A stretch of DNA of 40,114 nucleotides from Alphaproteobacteria bacterium (GCA_024279095.1 JAJRRY010000035.1:1-40114); one strand, 5' to 3'. Numbered from the stretch's first letter, positions 7,842 to 15,160 are shown. Program-made: numbers and translations. Notes: generated by a model not told the origin, from the sequence alone.

Positions 7842-8855
7842 ATGATGGCCCGCCAAACCGGACACGTCTCTGCGCGAGCGCGCGAGCTTCCCGGCGCATG
7901 GAAGGCCGTGACCGTCCTCAACGTGCTGGATGGCCCCACCCTCTAGAAGCTGGTGAAGTACCTCGATCAGGAGGACATCGCCCGTATTCGTTCCCTGGAC
8001 ATGGAGCTGGAGCCTGTTGCGGCGGAGGAGTTTGCCGCCATCATCGAGGAATTCGCCGGCCGTTTCGTGCGCCGTCTGCGCATGGTCGGCGACTACCGCA
8101 GCCCGGAAGGGATTCTCGAGGAGGTCCTCGACCCGGACGAGCTGGAAAGGCTCACCAGCGGTGAGGACGATGGCCCTCCGGTGTGGGAAGACGATCGCTT
8201 CGCGTCCCCCGAGGTGCTCCAGCCGCTGGTGGAGCAGGAACACCCGCAGATGGCGGCCTTTCTGCTGTCACGCATCGATCCGGATCTGGGGGCAGGTGTG
8301 ATGAAGGCTGTGGAGGAAGGGCGGCGCAACGAGATTCTGCTGCGCATGCTGGACATGCGCCCCGTCTCGCCTGGTGTCACCATGGTGGTCGAGCAGCACA
8401 TTCGGGTTTCCTTCATCGAGGATACCTCGGCGGCGCGCAATGCCGAAGCCCGCGCCCGCATCGCCAGCATCGTCAACCGCATGGACAAGGAGCTGGCGGA
8501 ACAGTTCCTGGAGGCTCTGAAGCAGACCCGTCCGGAGGAGGCGAAGGAAATCGGCAGGATGCTCTTCTCTTTCGAGGACATCGTGCGGTTGTCCGAAAAG
8601 GACCGCCTGGTGCTGTTCGACAAGGTGCCGGCGGAGCTTACCATCAAGGCTCTGCACGGGGTATCCGAAGAGCTCGTGAACCTGGTTCTGGAGGCGTTGG
8701 GCGGTCGCATGCGCAAGATGGTGGAGGCGGAGCTCTCCGCCGGCAATCCGCCGCCCGAGGAGGAAGCGGCAGAGGCGCGCCGGGAGATTGCCGCAATGGC
8801 GCTGGAACTGGCTGCCGCCGGCGAAATCGTCATAGAGGACGGCGAGGAGGCCTGA
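7842..8855 (+). CDS. fliG: Flagellar motor switch protein FliG, frame interrupted by an in-frame TAG
   Basis: FliG joins the MS ring (FliF) to the C ring and carries the torque helix. Downstream of 7953 the frame holds the FliG middle domain (EHPQMAAFLLSRIDPDLGAG, an EHPQ motif) and the C-terminal domain (MLFSFEDIVRLSEKDRLVLF, then TIKALHGVSEELVNLVLEAL). In the same frame, ATG 7842 opens 34 codons (AWKAVTVLNVLDGPTL) matching the start of the FliG N-terminal domain. Codon 35 (7944-7946) is TAG, then KLVKYLDQEDIARI continues the domain. From memory, the stretch lines up without gaps with rhizobial FliG (KAAAVLLAMG...KLLKYF), so the TAG replaces one variable residue. Starting at GTG 7953 would delete the first FliF-binding helices. 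Readthrough or a nonsense mutation are the choices. Confidence 0.8.
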
Positions 8856-8880
8856 AGGGCTCTCTGCCGAGCTGCACGCC

Positions 8881-9957
8881 ATGGCGGAAGAGGCCGACAA
8901 GGACAGCAAGACCGAGGAACCCAGCGAGAAAAAGGTTTCCGACGCCATCCGCAAGGGCAACGTTCCCTACTCGCGGGAACCCGCGATCCTCGCCTCCTTT
9001 CTGGCCATGCTGCTGGTCGCCGCCTTCCAGATCGGAAGCGGTGGCCTTTCCATCTCCGGCGGCCTGATGATGCTGCTGGAAAAGCCCGGGCAGTGGCATC
9101 TCGACGAGGGGGGCGTGGCTCTCCATCTGATGCGGCAGGTCACCTTTCTGGCGCTCGGTTTCCTGGTGCCGATCTTCGTCATGTTCATCGTCGCCGCGCT
9201 CGCCGCCTCCTTTTCGCAGAACCTGCCGCGGGTGGTGTTCCGGCGTATACGCCCCGACTTCTCGCGCATCTCGCCACGCAAGGGATTGAAGCGCATCTTC
9301 GGAGCCCAGGGGTGGGTGGAATTCCTGAAGGCCATTTTCAAGTTCACGGCCGTTTCCGTCATCGTTGCCGTGCTCCTGAAATCCGAAGCCGGCTACGTCA
9401 TGGCCACGCTGCTGCAGAGCCCCCGGACTCTCCCGGAGGTGCTGCTGGCGCTCTCCATGAAGCTGCTGGCCGCCGTGGTGCTGGCTGCTGTGGTGCTGGC
9501 GCTGGCGGACTTCGCCTGGTCGCGGCGCTACTGGTGGATCAACCTGCGCATGACCCGTCAGGAGGTCAAGGACGAGCGCAAGGAGCTCGACGGCGATCCG
9601 ATCGTCAAGGCCCGCCGCCTGTCTCTGGCGCGTGACCGGCTGCGGCGCTCCATGATGGCGGCGGTGCCGCAAGCCACCGTGGTCATCGCCAATCCCACCC
9701 ATTACTCCGTGGCGCTTCGCTATGACCGGGCGCGCGACCCGGCCCCCGTGGTGGTGGCCAAGGGCCAGAACCTGATTGCCTTGAAGATCCGCGAAATCGC
9801 GCAGGAGAACGACGTGCCGGTGATCGAGAACCGCACCCTGGCCCGGGCCCTGTATGCCCAGGCGGAGGTGGACCAGATGATCCCCGAGGAATTCTATCCG
9901 GCCGTCGCCGAAATCATCCACTACGTCTTCTCGATGGAGCGCAACAGGACACGCTGA
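8881..9957 (+). CDS. flhB: Flagellar export gate protein FlhB
   Basis: 358-residue inner-membrane protein that switches export substrate specificity. The N-terminus is the usual charged leader (DKDSKTEEPSEKKVSDAIRKGNVPYSRE), followed by four membrane segments between residues ~35 and ~215. The cytoplasmic domain contains VKDERKELDGDP and the autocleavage site NPTHYSVALRY (cleavage between N and P). It ends soon after the core domain, without a long C-terminal tail. It lies 25 bases after fliG at the end of the motor switch operon; no strong ribosome binding site is seen. Confidence 0.93.
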   Translation: MAEEADKDSKTEEPSEKKVSDAIRKGNVPYSREPAILASFLAMLLVAAFQIGSGGLSISGGLMMLLEKPGQWHLDEGGVALHLMRQVTFLALGFLVPIFVMFIVAALAASFSQNLPRVVFRRIRPDFSRISPRKGLKRIFGAQGWVEFLKAIFKFTAVSVIVAVLLKSEAGYVMATLLQSPRTLPEVLLALSMKLLAAVVLAAVVLALADFAWSRRYWWINLRMTRQEVKDERKELDGDPIVKARRLSLARDRLRRSMMAAVPQATVVIANPTHYSVALRYDRARDPAPVVVAKGQNLIALKIREIAQENDVPVIENRTLARALYAQAEVDQMIPEEFYPAVAEIIHYVFSMERNRTR

Positions 9958-10148
9958 AAAGCGGCAAGCCGCTTCCGCTCGTCGAGGGCATCCTCGACGC
10001 CCTGCTCAAGCAGGCTGCAAAGGAGGGTCATGCGGTGATCCCTCCTCGCTCCGGAGCGTCCGGCCAGCGCGTGCACCAGTTCGCCGAAGCTGCGTCCGCC
10101 GTACTGCCCGCCGTTTCTTTCAAGTCGCCTGGTATCTGCGCAGCGCAT
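9921..10148 (-). CDS. Small protein of unknown function, antisense to the flhB 3' end
   Basis: A 75-codon frame whose third positions are almost all G or C, as in the real genes here, while the opposite strand shows no plausible gene between flhB and 10120. The product looks like a soluble helical protein (SFGELVHALAGRSG, then LLEQGVEDALDERKRLAAFQ). The start is uncertain: ATG 10148 overlaps the end of the PilZ gene upstream, suggesting coupling, and internal starts at a GTG or at ATG 10031 are possible. It ends in TAG inside flhB, overlapping it by 37 bases. No family recognised. Confidence 0.45.
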   Translation of the reverse strand: MRCADTRRLERNGGQYGGRSFGELVHALAGRSGARRDHRMTLLCSLLEQGVEDALDERKRLAAFQRVLLRSIEKT

Positions 10149-10473
10149 AGTACTTTCCCGCCAGGGCGGCATGTGCCGGTCCCGATCGCAGGCAGCCCCG
10201 CTCGCCCTCCGCAAAGGCGAGGCCGACCTCGTTGCCCCGCTGCCAGACGACGCGTGCGACGTGCAGCGTGCCAAGCTCGTCGTCGAAGAACTTCACGTGC
10301 TCGGGAAGACGGATGCGTCCGGCCAGCCGAATACGCACGCCAAGAGGCGAGCGGTCGAAGATCAGACAGTCCGAAATGAAGCGATTCTGAAGGGTGGCCG
10401 TCTTGCCCGAGCGCAGGCGGGTCCGCCTGCGGGGCGCCTTGCGTCGGTTGCCTGTGCCGCACATTGTGGACAT
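10120..10473 (-). CDS. PilZ-domain protein (predicted c-di-GMP receptor)
   Basis: 117 residues forming essentially a single PilZ domain. The c-di-GMP-binding elements are visible: an Arg-rich RRRTRLRSG segment (residues ~15-24) matching RxxxR, and DRSPLGVRI matching the D/NxSxxG motif, followed by the barrel strands and ARVVWQRGNEVGLAF. There is no output domain, so it would act by binding a partner. It sits just behind the flagellar switch operon, where PilZ proteins often adjust motility in response to c-di-GMP; that role here is inferred. It starts at ATG 10473. Confidence 0.8.
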   Translation of the reverse strand: MSTMCGTGNRRKAPRRRTRLRSGKTATLQNRFISDCLIFDRSPLGVRIRLAGRIRLPEHVKFFDDELGTLHVARVVWQRGNEVGLAFAEGERGCLRSGPAHAALAGKYYALRRYQAT

Positions 10474-10803
10474 GACGGATGATTCGATCCCTGCGTGTCC
10501 CGTATTGTGAAAAAGGCCGGAGTACCGGCCCGTTCGGACGAATTATGATGCAGGGAAAATGAAGGAAGGTTTAAGGATATACGCGGCATGAAATTCGATT
10601 GAAAAGGGAATTGCACAAATGAAAACAATCACAGATTGAAGCAACTTAATCAAGACCATGAAAAGAATTCATATTATGCCTCAAATATCAATCTATTGTA
10701 GTATGCGAGTTGTATAGATTTGATTTTTCTCATGGATAATGATGTTTCTCCATTTCTGCTATGGTATTTCATCTAGATATGTAATTCTTCATTCAGTACT
10801 ATA
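10474..10803. other. AT-rich intergenic region between divergent PilZ and LuxR genes
   Basis: 330 bases without a convincing gene. About 10540-10800 is markedly more AT-rich than the coding sequence around it, so it is the likely promoter region for the LuxR-type gene on + and possibly for the PilZ gene on -. Two ORF-track entries here (10362..10628 on -, and the + frame) lack family features or coding-type third positions. No clear -35/-10 pair stands out. Confidence 0.5.
10510..10530 (-). terminator. Hairpin plus T-tract in the leader of the PilZ gene
   Basis: GGCCGG-AGTA-CCGGCC (10515-10530) is a perfect six-base stem with a four-base loop. Read on the - strand it is followed by five T (10514-10510), the form of an intrinsic terminator. 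No - strand gene lies to its right, so it would act 37 bases before the PilZ start, either as an attenuator or to block stray transcription from the AT-rich region. Confidence 0.5.
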
Positions 10804-10845
10804 ATGAGAATCGCTGGATCCACCGGGGGCATGGGTGGTAGGGAG

Positions 10846-11583
10846 ATGAAACAGTTGGATATAATATCCAACCTCGTGCACCTGTGTGCTCGCCTGCAAC
10901 AGAAAAGCGACAAGAAGAAAGTCCTGATTGCCGCCCGGGACCGGTTCGGCCTGAAAGACATCCTCTATCTGCACCCGGACGGAACCCGGCCTACGGAAAA
11001 CGCGCTGCTGTTCGTGCATACCCGCGATGAAACGTGGGAGGAGGATCTCAGGCACAGGCATCCATGGATGCTGCAGGAGCTCCTGCGCCTTGGTCGCGAG
11101 CGCGTCCTGCCACGCGACATGTCAGGGCTGGACGAGGCCCGTGCGCTGCTGTCCGACCTCGGCCTCGGGCCGCATGGGCTGCTGATTCCGCTGCATGGGC
11201 CGGCGGGGCAGTTCGCCGTGCTGCTGGCCTTTGCCGACGGGCAGGATGACGAGGGCGGGAGCCCGGCCGTGGATGTGGCGGCCTTGCATTTCTTCGCCGT
11301 ACACTATTTCGAGAATGTCATGACCGCCATTGGCGAGGCGCAGCGCCGGACCTCTGAGCCGCTCTCGCGGCGTGAGACGGAATGTCTCTACTGGTGCGCT
11401 CAGGGCAAGAGCTACTGGGAGACGTCGGTCATTCTCGGCATTGCTGAGCGGACGGTGAATCACCACATGAAGATGGTGCGCAGGAAACTGGGCGTTCAGA
11501 CCAATGCGCAGGCAGTCGGGCGCGCTTCGATGCTGGGGCTGTTCCTCGATTGTGGCATTGCCGAGGACGTGGCGGGACGCTGA
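10846..11583 (+). CDS. LuxR-family transcriptional regulator (autoinducer-binding-domain type)
   Basis: 245 residues. The C-terminal GerE helix-turn-helix is clear: LSRRETECLYWCAQGKSYWE, ILGIAERTVNHHMKMVRRKL, then TNAQAVGRASMLGLF. The N-terminal ~160 residues have the size and pattern of the LuxR ligand-binding domain, with GLLIPLHGPAGQFAVLLAF in the usual place, but the Trp/Tyr/Asp set expected for acyl-homoserine lactone binding is not evident, so the ligand is unknown. No luxI-type synthase is in the window. Its place beside flagellar and PilZ genes recalls the rhizobial VisN/VisR motility regulators. I prefer ATG 10846; ATG 10804 and 10831 are possible, none with a good ribosome binding site. 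Confidence 0.8.
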   Translation: MKQLDIISNLVHLCARLQQKSDKKKVLIAARDRFGLKDILYLHPDGTRPTENALLFVHTRDETWEEDLRHRHPWMLQELLRLGRERVLPRDMSGLDEARALLSDLGLGPHGLLIPLHGPAGQFAVLLAFADGQDDEGGSPAVDVAALHFFAVHYFENVMTAIGEAQRRTSEPLSRRETECLYWCAQGKSYWETSVILGIAERTVNHHMKMVRRKLGVQTNAQAVGRASMLGLFLDCGIAEDVAGR

Positions 11584-11783
11584 ATCGTCCCTTCCCGCAA
11601 TTGACTCGATTTTTCGCTATGCTGTTAGGGGTTTTCTCGGACACGTCCATCAGAATGGCTGCTACGGGAAAGGGCGGAAACGGATGTTCCCTCCTTCCTG
11701 CGCCGGAAGAATGCAAACTGGCATGATGCCTGAAGGTCCCTGCCCGGCATGTTGTTCCCCGAACGACCCGCGCAGGTAATGTC

Positions 11784-12017
11784 ATGCCCCGCCAGCAATG
11801 CGCGCGCCACCGCGCCATCGCCACCATTCCGTTTCTGCTGATCCTTCTGGCGGTTGGAGGACTGCCCCCCGCCTTTTCCCTTTCTGCCGGTGCGGCGGAG
11901 GTAAGCGCCCGGCTGAAGGTGGGACTGAAGATCGTGCCCCGTATTGCCGACATGCGTCGTCGCATGCCGGTGCCTCCTCTCCCCAGGCCCCGCCCTCCCG
12001 GCCTTGCGAAACGCTGA
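11784..12017 (+). CDS. Small predicted secreted protein
   Basis: 77 residues with a basic start (MPRQQCARHRAIATIP), a hydrophobic core (FLLILLAVGGLPPAFSL) and a likely signal peptidase site at SAGAAE, leaving a mature peptide of about 38 residues. The mature part begins EVSARLKVGLKIVP and ends in a Pro/Arg-rich tail. Codon third positions are mostly G/C, in favour of a real gene. AGGTAA lies eight bases before ATG 11784. No family is recognised. Confidence 0.5.
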   Translation: MPRQQCARHRAIATIPFLLILLAVGGLPPAFSLSAGAAEVSARLKVGLKIVPRIADMRRRMPVPPLPRPRPPGLAKR

Positions 12018-12449
12018 AGGGCCTCGCTGCAACCTGTTTCATCACGAAACGGAAGAAGCCGGTCTGCCGCAGCCGGCGAAACCGTTTTCCTGCCGGTGCC
12101 TGACGTGATTTCATATGCTTTTCCATCCGAATGCCGGTTCGCGGCATCCGGCGCGAGAGTCCCGTCACATGGACAATAATAATACGTATACTGTAAATAA
12201 TGTACAGTTTATAGAGATTCCAAATTGCCATAATATTGAAAATCTCAAGGTATTTGATCAAAAATTGCATTTGAAATATATTCAAATTTTGATATCAATG
12301 CTGCAAATCGGAATGGCATTCGGCATGCAGAACCTGTCGGAGGTCGGCGTATACCATATTGATCGGAATAGTCCTCTCATGTCGGAAGCAGGCACGCTCC
12401 TTGCTCCGTCCTGCGCAAACGTCAAACTGCGCAGAGCCGTGAATTTCCA
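12018..12449. other. Intergenic region with an AT-rich island (about 12165-12310)
   Basis: 432 bases without a gene I trust. The centre is far more AT-rich than the rest of the window and contains several small palindromes, among them ACTGTA-N7-TACAGT (12190-12208) and TTGAA-ATATA-TTCAA (12271-12285). An ORF (12115..12465 in the track, with an internal ATG at 12171) crosses it but overlaps the next gene and lacks coding character. It probably serves as a promoter or operator region for the gene at 12450, or is a remnant of transferred DNA. Confidence 0.45.
12190..12208. promoter_or_regulatory. Palindrome ACTGTA-N7-TACAGT, lux-box-like
   Basis: A perfect six-base inverted repeat with a seven-base centre inside the AT-rich island. 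The arms resemble lux-type boxes (CTGTA...TACAG), although the total length of 19 rather than 18 or 20 bases is not the classical spacing. A LuxR-family regulator gene ends 600 bases upstream. Function inferred from pattern only. Confidence 0.35.
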
Positions 12450-13169
12450 ATGTCACAGGACATGAACAACGATTTTTCCGAAAGATACCAGACGCTGCGG
12501 GCGGTGGCGGACAGGGTACTTGATGCCCTGGAGGCTTGCGCGCGCGAAAGATGTGGAAGAAACTTCTTCCATCTTGCCCGTCACTGTTTTCCGGGGCGTT
12601 CGGCGGACGGCACGATCCGGCATGAGGAACTTTTCCTGCCTTGGGCCGTATTTGGCTGGAACCCTCCGGCTGACCTGCGGAAGCTCCCGGAGGCATGCGC
12701 CTGTGATCTGCCGTCCGGGCCGCTGGCACTGGAGTGGCTGCAGACGGAAGGGCCCGACACCGACATGCTGGCAGTACGCTTCGTGCATGCTGCCACCGGG
12801 GCGCTTTTCCGGTTTCTGAGAGTCGAAGGGCACGATAACGGCGTGATGGTGCTGGAGGACATGCTCGACCCGGGCGTCATGCTGAGGATGCCGGCCCGCG
12901 AGGTGCCGGAGGCGCTCCGCGCCGGCGACATGATTTTCTGTCACGCGGTGACGGTGGACGGCATCACGGTTTCCACCCATCCACCACTCGATGTTTCGGG
13001 ATGCACCCGGGACCCCGAGACCAGGGCGCGTTTCGAGGAGCTGCTCGCTCTAGTGGTCGCGGAATTGCGGGCCTCCGGCACCGGACGCAGTCCTGAAGAC
13101 CGGCGCATGCTGGAAAACCTGCTCTTCATGCATGCCCGCTACTGCGGCAGCCTGCCGGTGAAGGTGTAA
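12450..13169 (+). CDS. Conserved-looking protein of unknown function
   Basis: 239 residues, soluble, no signal peptide or membrane segment. The middle (residues ~110-180) reads FRFLRVEGHDNGVMVLEDML, then an acidic beta stretch and EALRAGDMIFCHAVTVDGIT. This resembles the small domain found beside SEC-C motifs in uncharacterised bacterial proteins (a gene for "what follows a ledger of strands then G-D-hydrophobic"), but no SEC-C Cys/His cluster is seen, so that is only a suggestion. The start is ATG 12450 or ATG 12462, the latter with AGGA just ahead. It ends in TAA, one of the few TAA stops here, followed by a strong hairpin. Confidence 0.6.
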   Translation: MSQDMNNDFSERYQTLRAVADRVLDALEACARERCGRNFFHLARHCFPGRSADGTIRHEELFLPWAVFGWNPPADLRKLPEACACDLPSGPLALEWLQTEGPDTDMLAVRFVHAATGALFRFLRVEGHDNGVMVLEDMLDPGVMLRMPAREVPEALRAGDMIFCHAVTVDGITVSTHPPLDVSGCTRDPETRARFEELLALVVAELRASGTGRSPEDRRMLENLLFMHARYCGSLPVKV

Positions 13170-13201
13170 GGTGCAGGCATGCCGGCGGTTCCGGAAAGGG
13201 T

Positions 13202-13236
13202 GAACGGCCGCATGCCATGCGGGCATGCGGCCGTTC
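13202..13236. terminator. 15-base-pair perfect hairpin after the unknown gene
   Basis: GAACGGCCGCATGCC and GGCATGCGGCCGTTC form a perfect 15-base stem around a five-base loop, 33 bases after the TAA of the gene at 12450-13169. There is no T-tract, so it may protect the mRNA 3' end or terminate inefficiently. It lies between convergent genes. Confidence 0.5.
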
Positions 13237-13326
13237 GGCACCGGACCGGACGTCCGGAAGTGGAGACCGCACGCGCCCCGGGGCTGGGGGTGGGGCTGAG
13301 CGGGCGTGATGCGGCCGCCACGGTTC

Positions 13327-13347
13327 GGGTGATGGGCGACATCACCC
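13327..13347. terminator. Hairpin downstream of the - strand Asp/Gly-rich gene
   Basis: GGGTGATG-GGCGA-CATCACCC is a perfect eight-base stem with a five-base loop, about 29 bases past the stop of the - strand gene at 13376. No T-tract follows on either strand. It is probably a 3'-end hairpin. Confidence 0.35.
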
Positions 13348-13375
13348 GGGCATGCGGGAAGAGCATGCAGCAGGA

Positions 13376-13687
13376 TCAGTCATGGTCGCCGCCGTCGGAG
13401 TCGCCACCATCGGAATCGCCTCCGTCATGGTCGCCGCCATCGTGGCCGTCGGAATCTCCATAACCGCCATCATGATCATCATCGCGATCATCGTCGTAGC
13501 CGTCATGGTCGTCCATGGAACCGTAGCTGCCGGACATCTGTCCACCGCCGTTGGAGGAAGATTTTGTGGAGGTGAAATTGTAGCTCTTGTTGTCGGGCGA
13601 AGCCACGGCGGCGCTCTGGGAGGCCATGAGGACGCCGGCGGCACCAAGCATGGCGATCAGGGAGGGGGCGATCATCTTCTTCAGCAT
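13376..13687 (-). CDS. Secreted Asp/Gly/His-repeat protein
   Basis: 103 residues. A signal peptide (MLKKMIAPSLIAMLGAAGVLMASQSAAVAS) is followed by a Ser/Gly-rich part and an acidic tail built from D, G, H and S (DDHDGYDDDRDDDHDGGYG, then GGDSDGGDSDGGDHD). The tail is likely disordered and could bind divalent metals, but does not fit the RTX nonapeptide. The ORF track starts 17 codons early; ATG 13687 has GAAGGAG nine bases upstream. It is divergent from another gene with almost the same GGDSDGGDS repeat, which precedes a two-component system, so the two are probably co-regulated. Function unknown. Confidence 0.7.
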   Translation of the reverse strand: MLKKMIAPSLIAMLGAAGVLMASQSAAVASPDNKSYNFTSTKSSSNGGGQMSGSYGSMDDHDGYDDDRDDDHDGGYGDSDGHDGGDHDGGDSDGGDSDGGDHD

Positions 13688-13947
13688 GTCTTCTTTCTCC
13701 TTCGGACTTTCGTTCTTTCCGGGTTCGGCTCTTTTCATGTGTGATCTGGTGAGACCGTTTTCCGGCGGCCGTTGCCGGTCGCCGCATCGAGCGACGGGAT
13801 TTCCGTGCTCGATGTCCGCACCCTAATCGCTCCGTGCTGACATGCTTCTGACTTGGTCTGTCAGGAAAAAGTCATGTATGAGATTCCTAGAATGGGTCAC
13901 GAATTGCGCCCCTTTATTCTTTCCGCCCGAATATATCGGTAACGCCC

Positions 13948-14436
13948 ATGGGCAAGATCCTGAGAAGACTCTTCCTGATGTTGCTGCTTACCATCGCCTC
14001 CGCGCAGACGCTCCTGCATGTCACGCCGGCATGGGCCGATGATGATGGCGGCGATGGGGGGGATGGCGGCGATTCGGATGGCGGAGATTCCGACGGCGGC
14101 GATGGGGGGGATTCCGACAGTGGCGATTCCGATGGCGGTGATGGAGGTGATGAAGGGACTTCCGGTCATGGCATGGATGACGGAGACGGTTACAACGATG
14201 ATGACGACCAGGAACAGGCCCGCGCAGGCAGGGCTTCCGGGACACTGCTGCCGCTGGATGCCATACTGGCCAAGGTGCGTCGACGCTATCCGGGAACCGT
14301 GCTGAAGGTGCGCCTGAAGCGACGGGGCGGCACCGCATACTATGAAATCCGCATTCTCGACAGGCGGGATCGCGTGCGCACGGTGACCGTGCCGGCAGGC
14401 CCGCGAAGGAAGGGGAACTGGACATCCCGCAGGTGA
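13948..14436 (+). CDS. Exported Asp/Gly-repeat protein with a C-terminal PepSY-like domain
   Basis: 162 residues. The signal peptide (residues 1-30, LRRLFLMLLLTIASAQTLLH then ends near AWA) is followed by ~55 residues of Asp/Gly/Ser repeats (GGDSDGGDSDGGDGGDSDSG) and a PepSY-like domain at ~100-150: LDAILAKVRRRYPGTVLKVR, GGTAYYEIRILDRRDRVRTV. PepSY proteins beside two-component genes are thought to modulate the sensor. The domain breaks off oddly after VTVPA; another frame continues the expected tail and overlaps the response regulator start, so a frameshift near 14400 is possible. Two runs of seven G (14056-14062, 14104-14110) lie in the repeat and could allow slippage. Confidence 0.7.
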   Translation: MGKILRRLFLMLLLTIASAQTLLHVTPAWADDDGGDGGDGGDSDGGDSDGGDGGDSDSGDSDGGDGGDEGTSGHGMDDGDGYNDDDDQEQARAGRASGTLLPLDAILAKVRRRYPGTVLKVRLKRRGGTAYYEIRILDRRDRVRTVTVPAGPRRKGNWTSRR

Positions 14437-14488
14437 TCGCGGCTGAAGGCCGCCTTGCATGCCGAGGACGGACGGGGGATATGGAAGA

Positions 14489-15160
14489 ATGCGCGTACTG
14501 ATCGCTGAAGATGAGGAGGCCATCGCCCGGGATATCGGGCACAGCCTCACACAGGCCGGATACGTGGTGGATTACGCCCTCGATGGCGAGGAAGCGGACT
14601 TTCTCGGATTCACGGAGGATTACGATGCCGTCATCCTCGACCTCGGATTGCCGAAAATGGATGGCCTGACGGTTCTGCGCAACTGGCGACGCGAGGGACG
14701 CGCCTTCCCCGTGCTGGTGCTCACTGCGCGCGGGAGCTGGCAGGAGCGGGTGGAAGGCATCGATGCCGGCGGAGACGACTACGTGGTCAAGCCCTTCGAG
14801 ATGGAGGAGGTTCTGGCGCGGCTGCGCGCCATCATCCGCCGTTCACGGGGGCTCTCTTCAACGATCGTCACCTTCGGGCCGCTGGTCCTGGACACCCGTG
14901 CCGCGCGGGCCACGCTTGACGGCCGTCCCCTGTCGCTGACGCCCATGGAATTTCGCCTTCTCAACTATCTGGCTCACAATCCGGGGCGCGCCGTTCCGCG
15001 TACCGAGTTGATGGAACATATCTACGAAGCCGATTCGGAGCGCACCTCCAATACGCTGGATGTGCTGATCGGCCGCCTGCGCCGCAAGATCGGTCCCGGT
15101 CTCATCGAGACCCGCCGTGGTCACGGGTACATGCTGACCAGCCCGGAAGAGGATGCATGA
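14489..15160 (+). CDS. OmpR/PhoP-family response regulator
   Basis: 223 residues. The receiver domain has the acidic pocket (AEDEE near residue 7-10), the phosphoacceptor Asp51 in AVILDLGLPKMDG, the conserved T/S in VLVLTARG, and Lys in DDYVVKPF. The C-terminal winged helix contains LSLTPMEFRLLNYLAHNPG and TLDVLIGRLRRKIG. I start at ATG 14489 rather than the track's 14459, since MRVLIAEDEE is the normal start. The last bases overlap the kinase gene as ATGA. It probably controls the adjoining PepSY and Asp/Gly-rich genes. Confidence 0.92.
   Translation: MRVLIAEDEEAIARDIGHSLTQAGYVVDYALDGEEADFLGFTEDYDAVILDLGLPKMDGLTVLRNWRREGRAFPVLVLTARGSWQERVEGIDAGGDDYVVKPFEMEEVLARLRAIIRRSRGLSSTIVTFGPLVLDTRAARATLDGRPLSLTPMEFRLLNYLAHNPGRAVPRTELMEHIYEADSERTSNTLDVLIGRLRRKIGPGLIETRRGHGYMLTSPEEDA

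Noticed and set aside
5344-7899. 851-codon antisense ORF across motA, fliM and fliN
   Set aside because: Antisense shadow with no recognisable domain; His/Gln/Arg-rich composition typical of reversed GC-rich genes.
7514-7946. Genome-wide reassignment of TAG to an amino acid
   Set aside because: mscL, fxsA, timA and the small ORF at 9921 all end in TAG at the natural end of the protein, so TAG acts as a stop here.
10362-10628. 88-codon - strand ORF upstream of and overlapping the PilZ gene
   Set aside because: Runs in a different frame over the PilZ start and through an AT-rich promoter region; no coding signal.
11590-11640. TTGACT followed by TATGCT as a promoter for the small secreted protein
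   Set aside because: The hexamers are only 11 bases apart, too close, and no suitable -10 lies at 16-18 bases.
12115-12465. 116-codon ORF (or its internal ATG at 12171) across the AT-rich island
   Set aside because: No family resemblance, no ribosome binding site, overlaps the start of the better supported gene at 12450, and composition does not look coding.
13376-14160. Asp/Gly repeats as a CRISPR array or RTX calcium-binding repeat
   Set aside because: The repeats are in-frame coding repeats inside two secreted proteins, with no spacers; they do not match the GGxGxDxUx nonapeptide.
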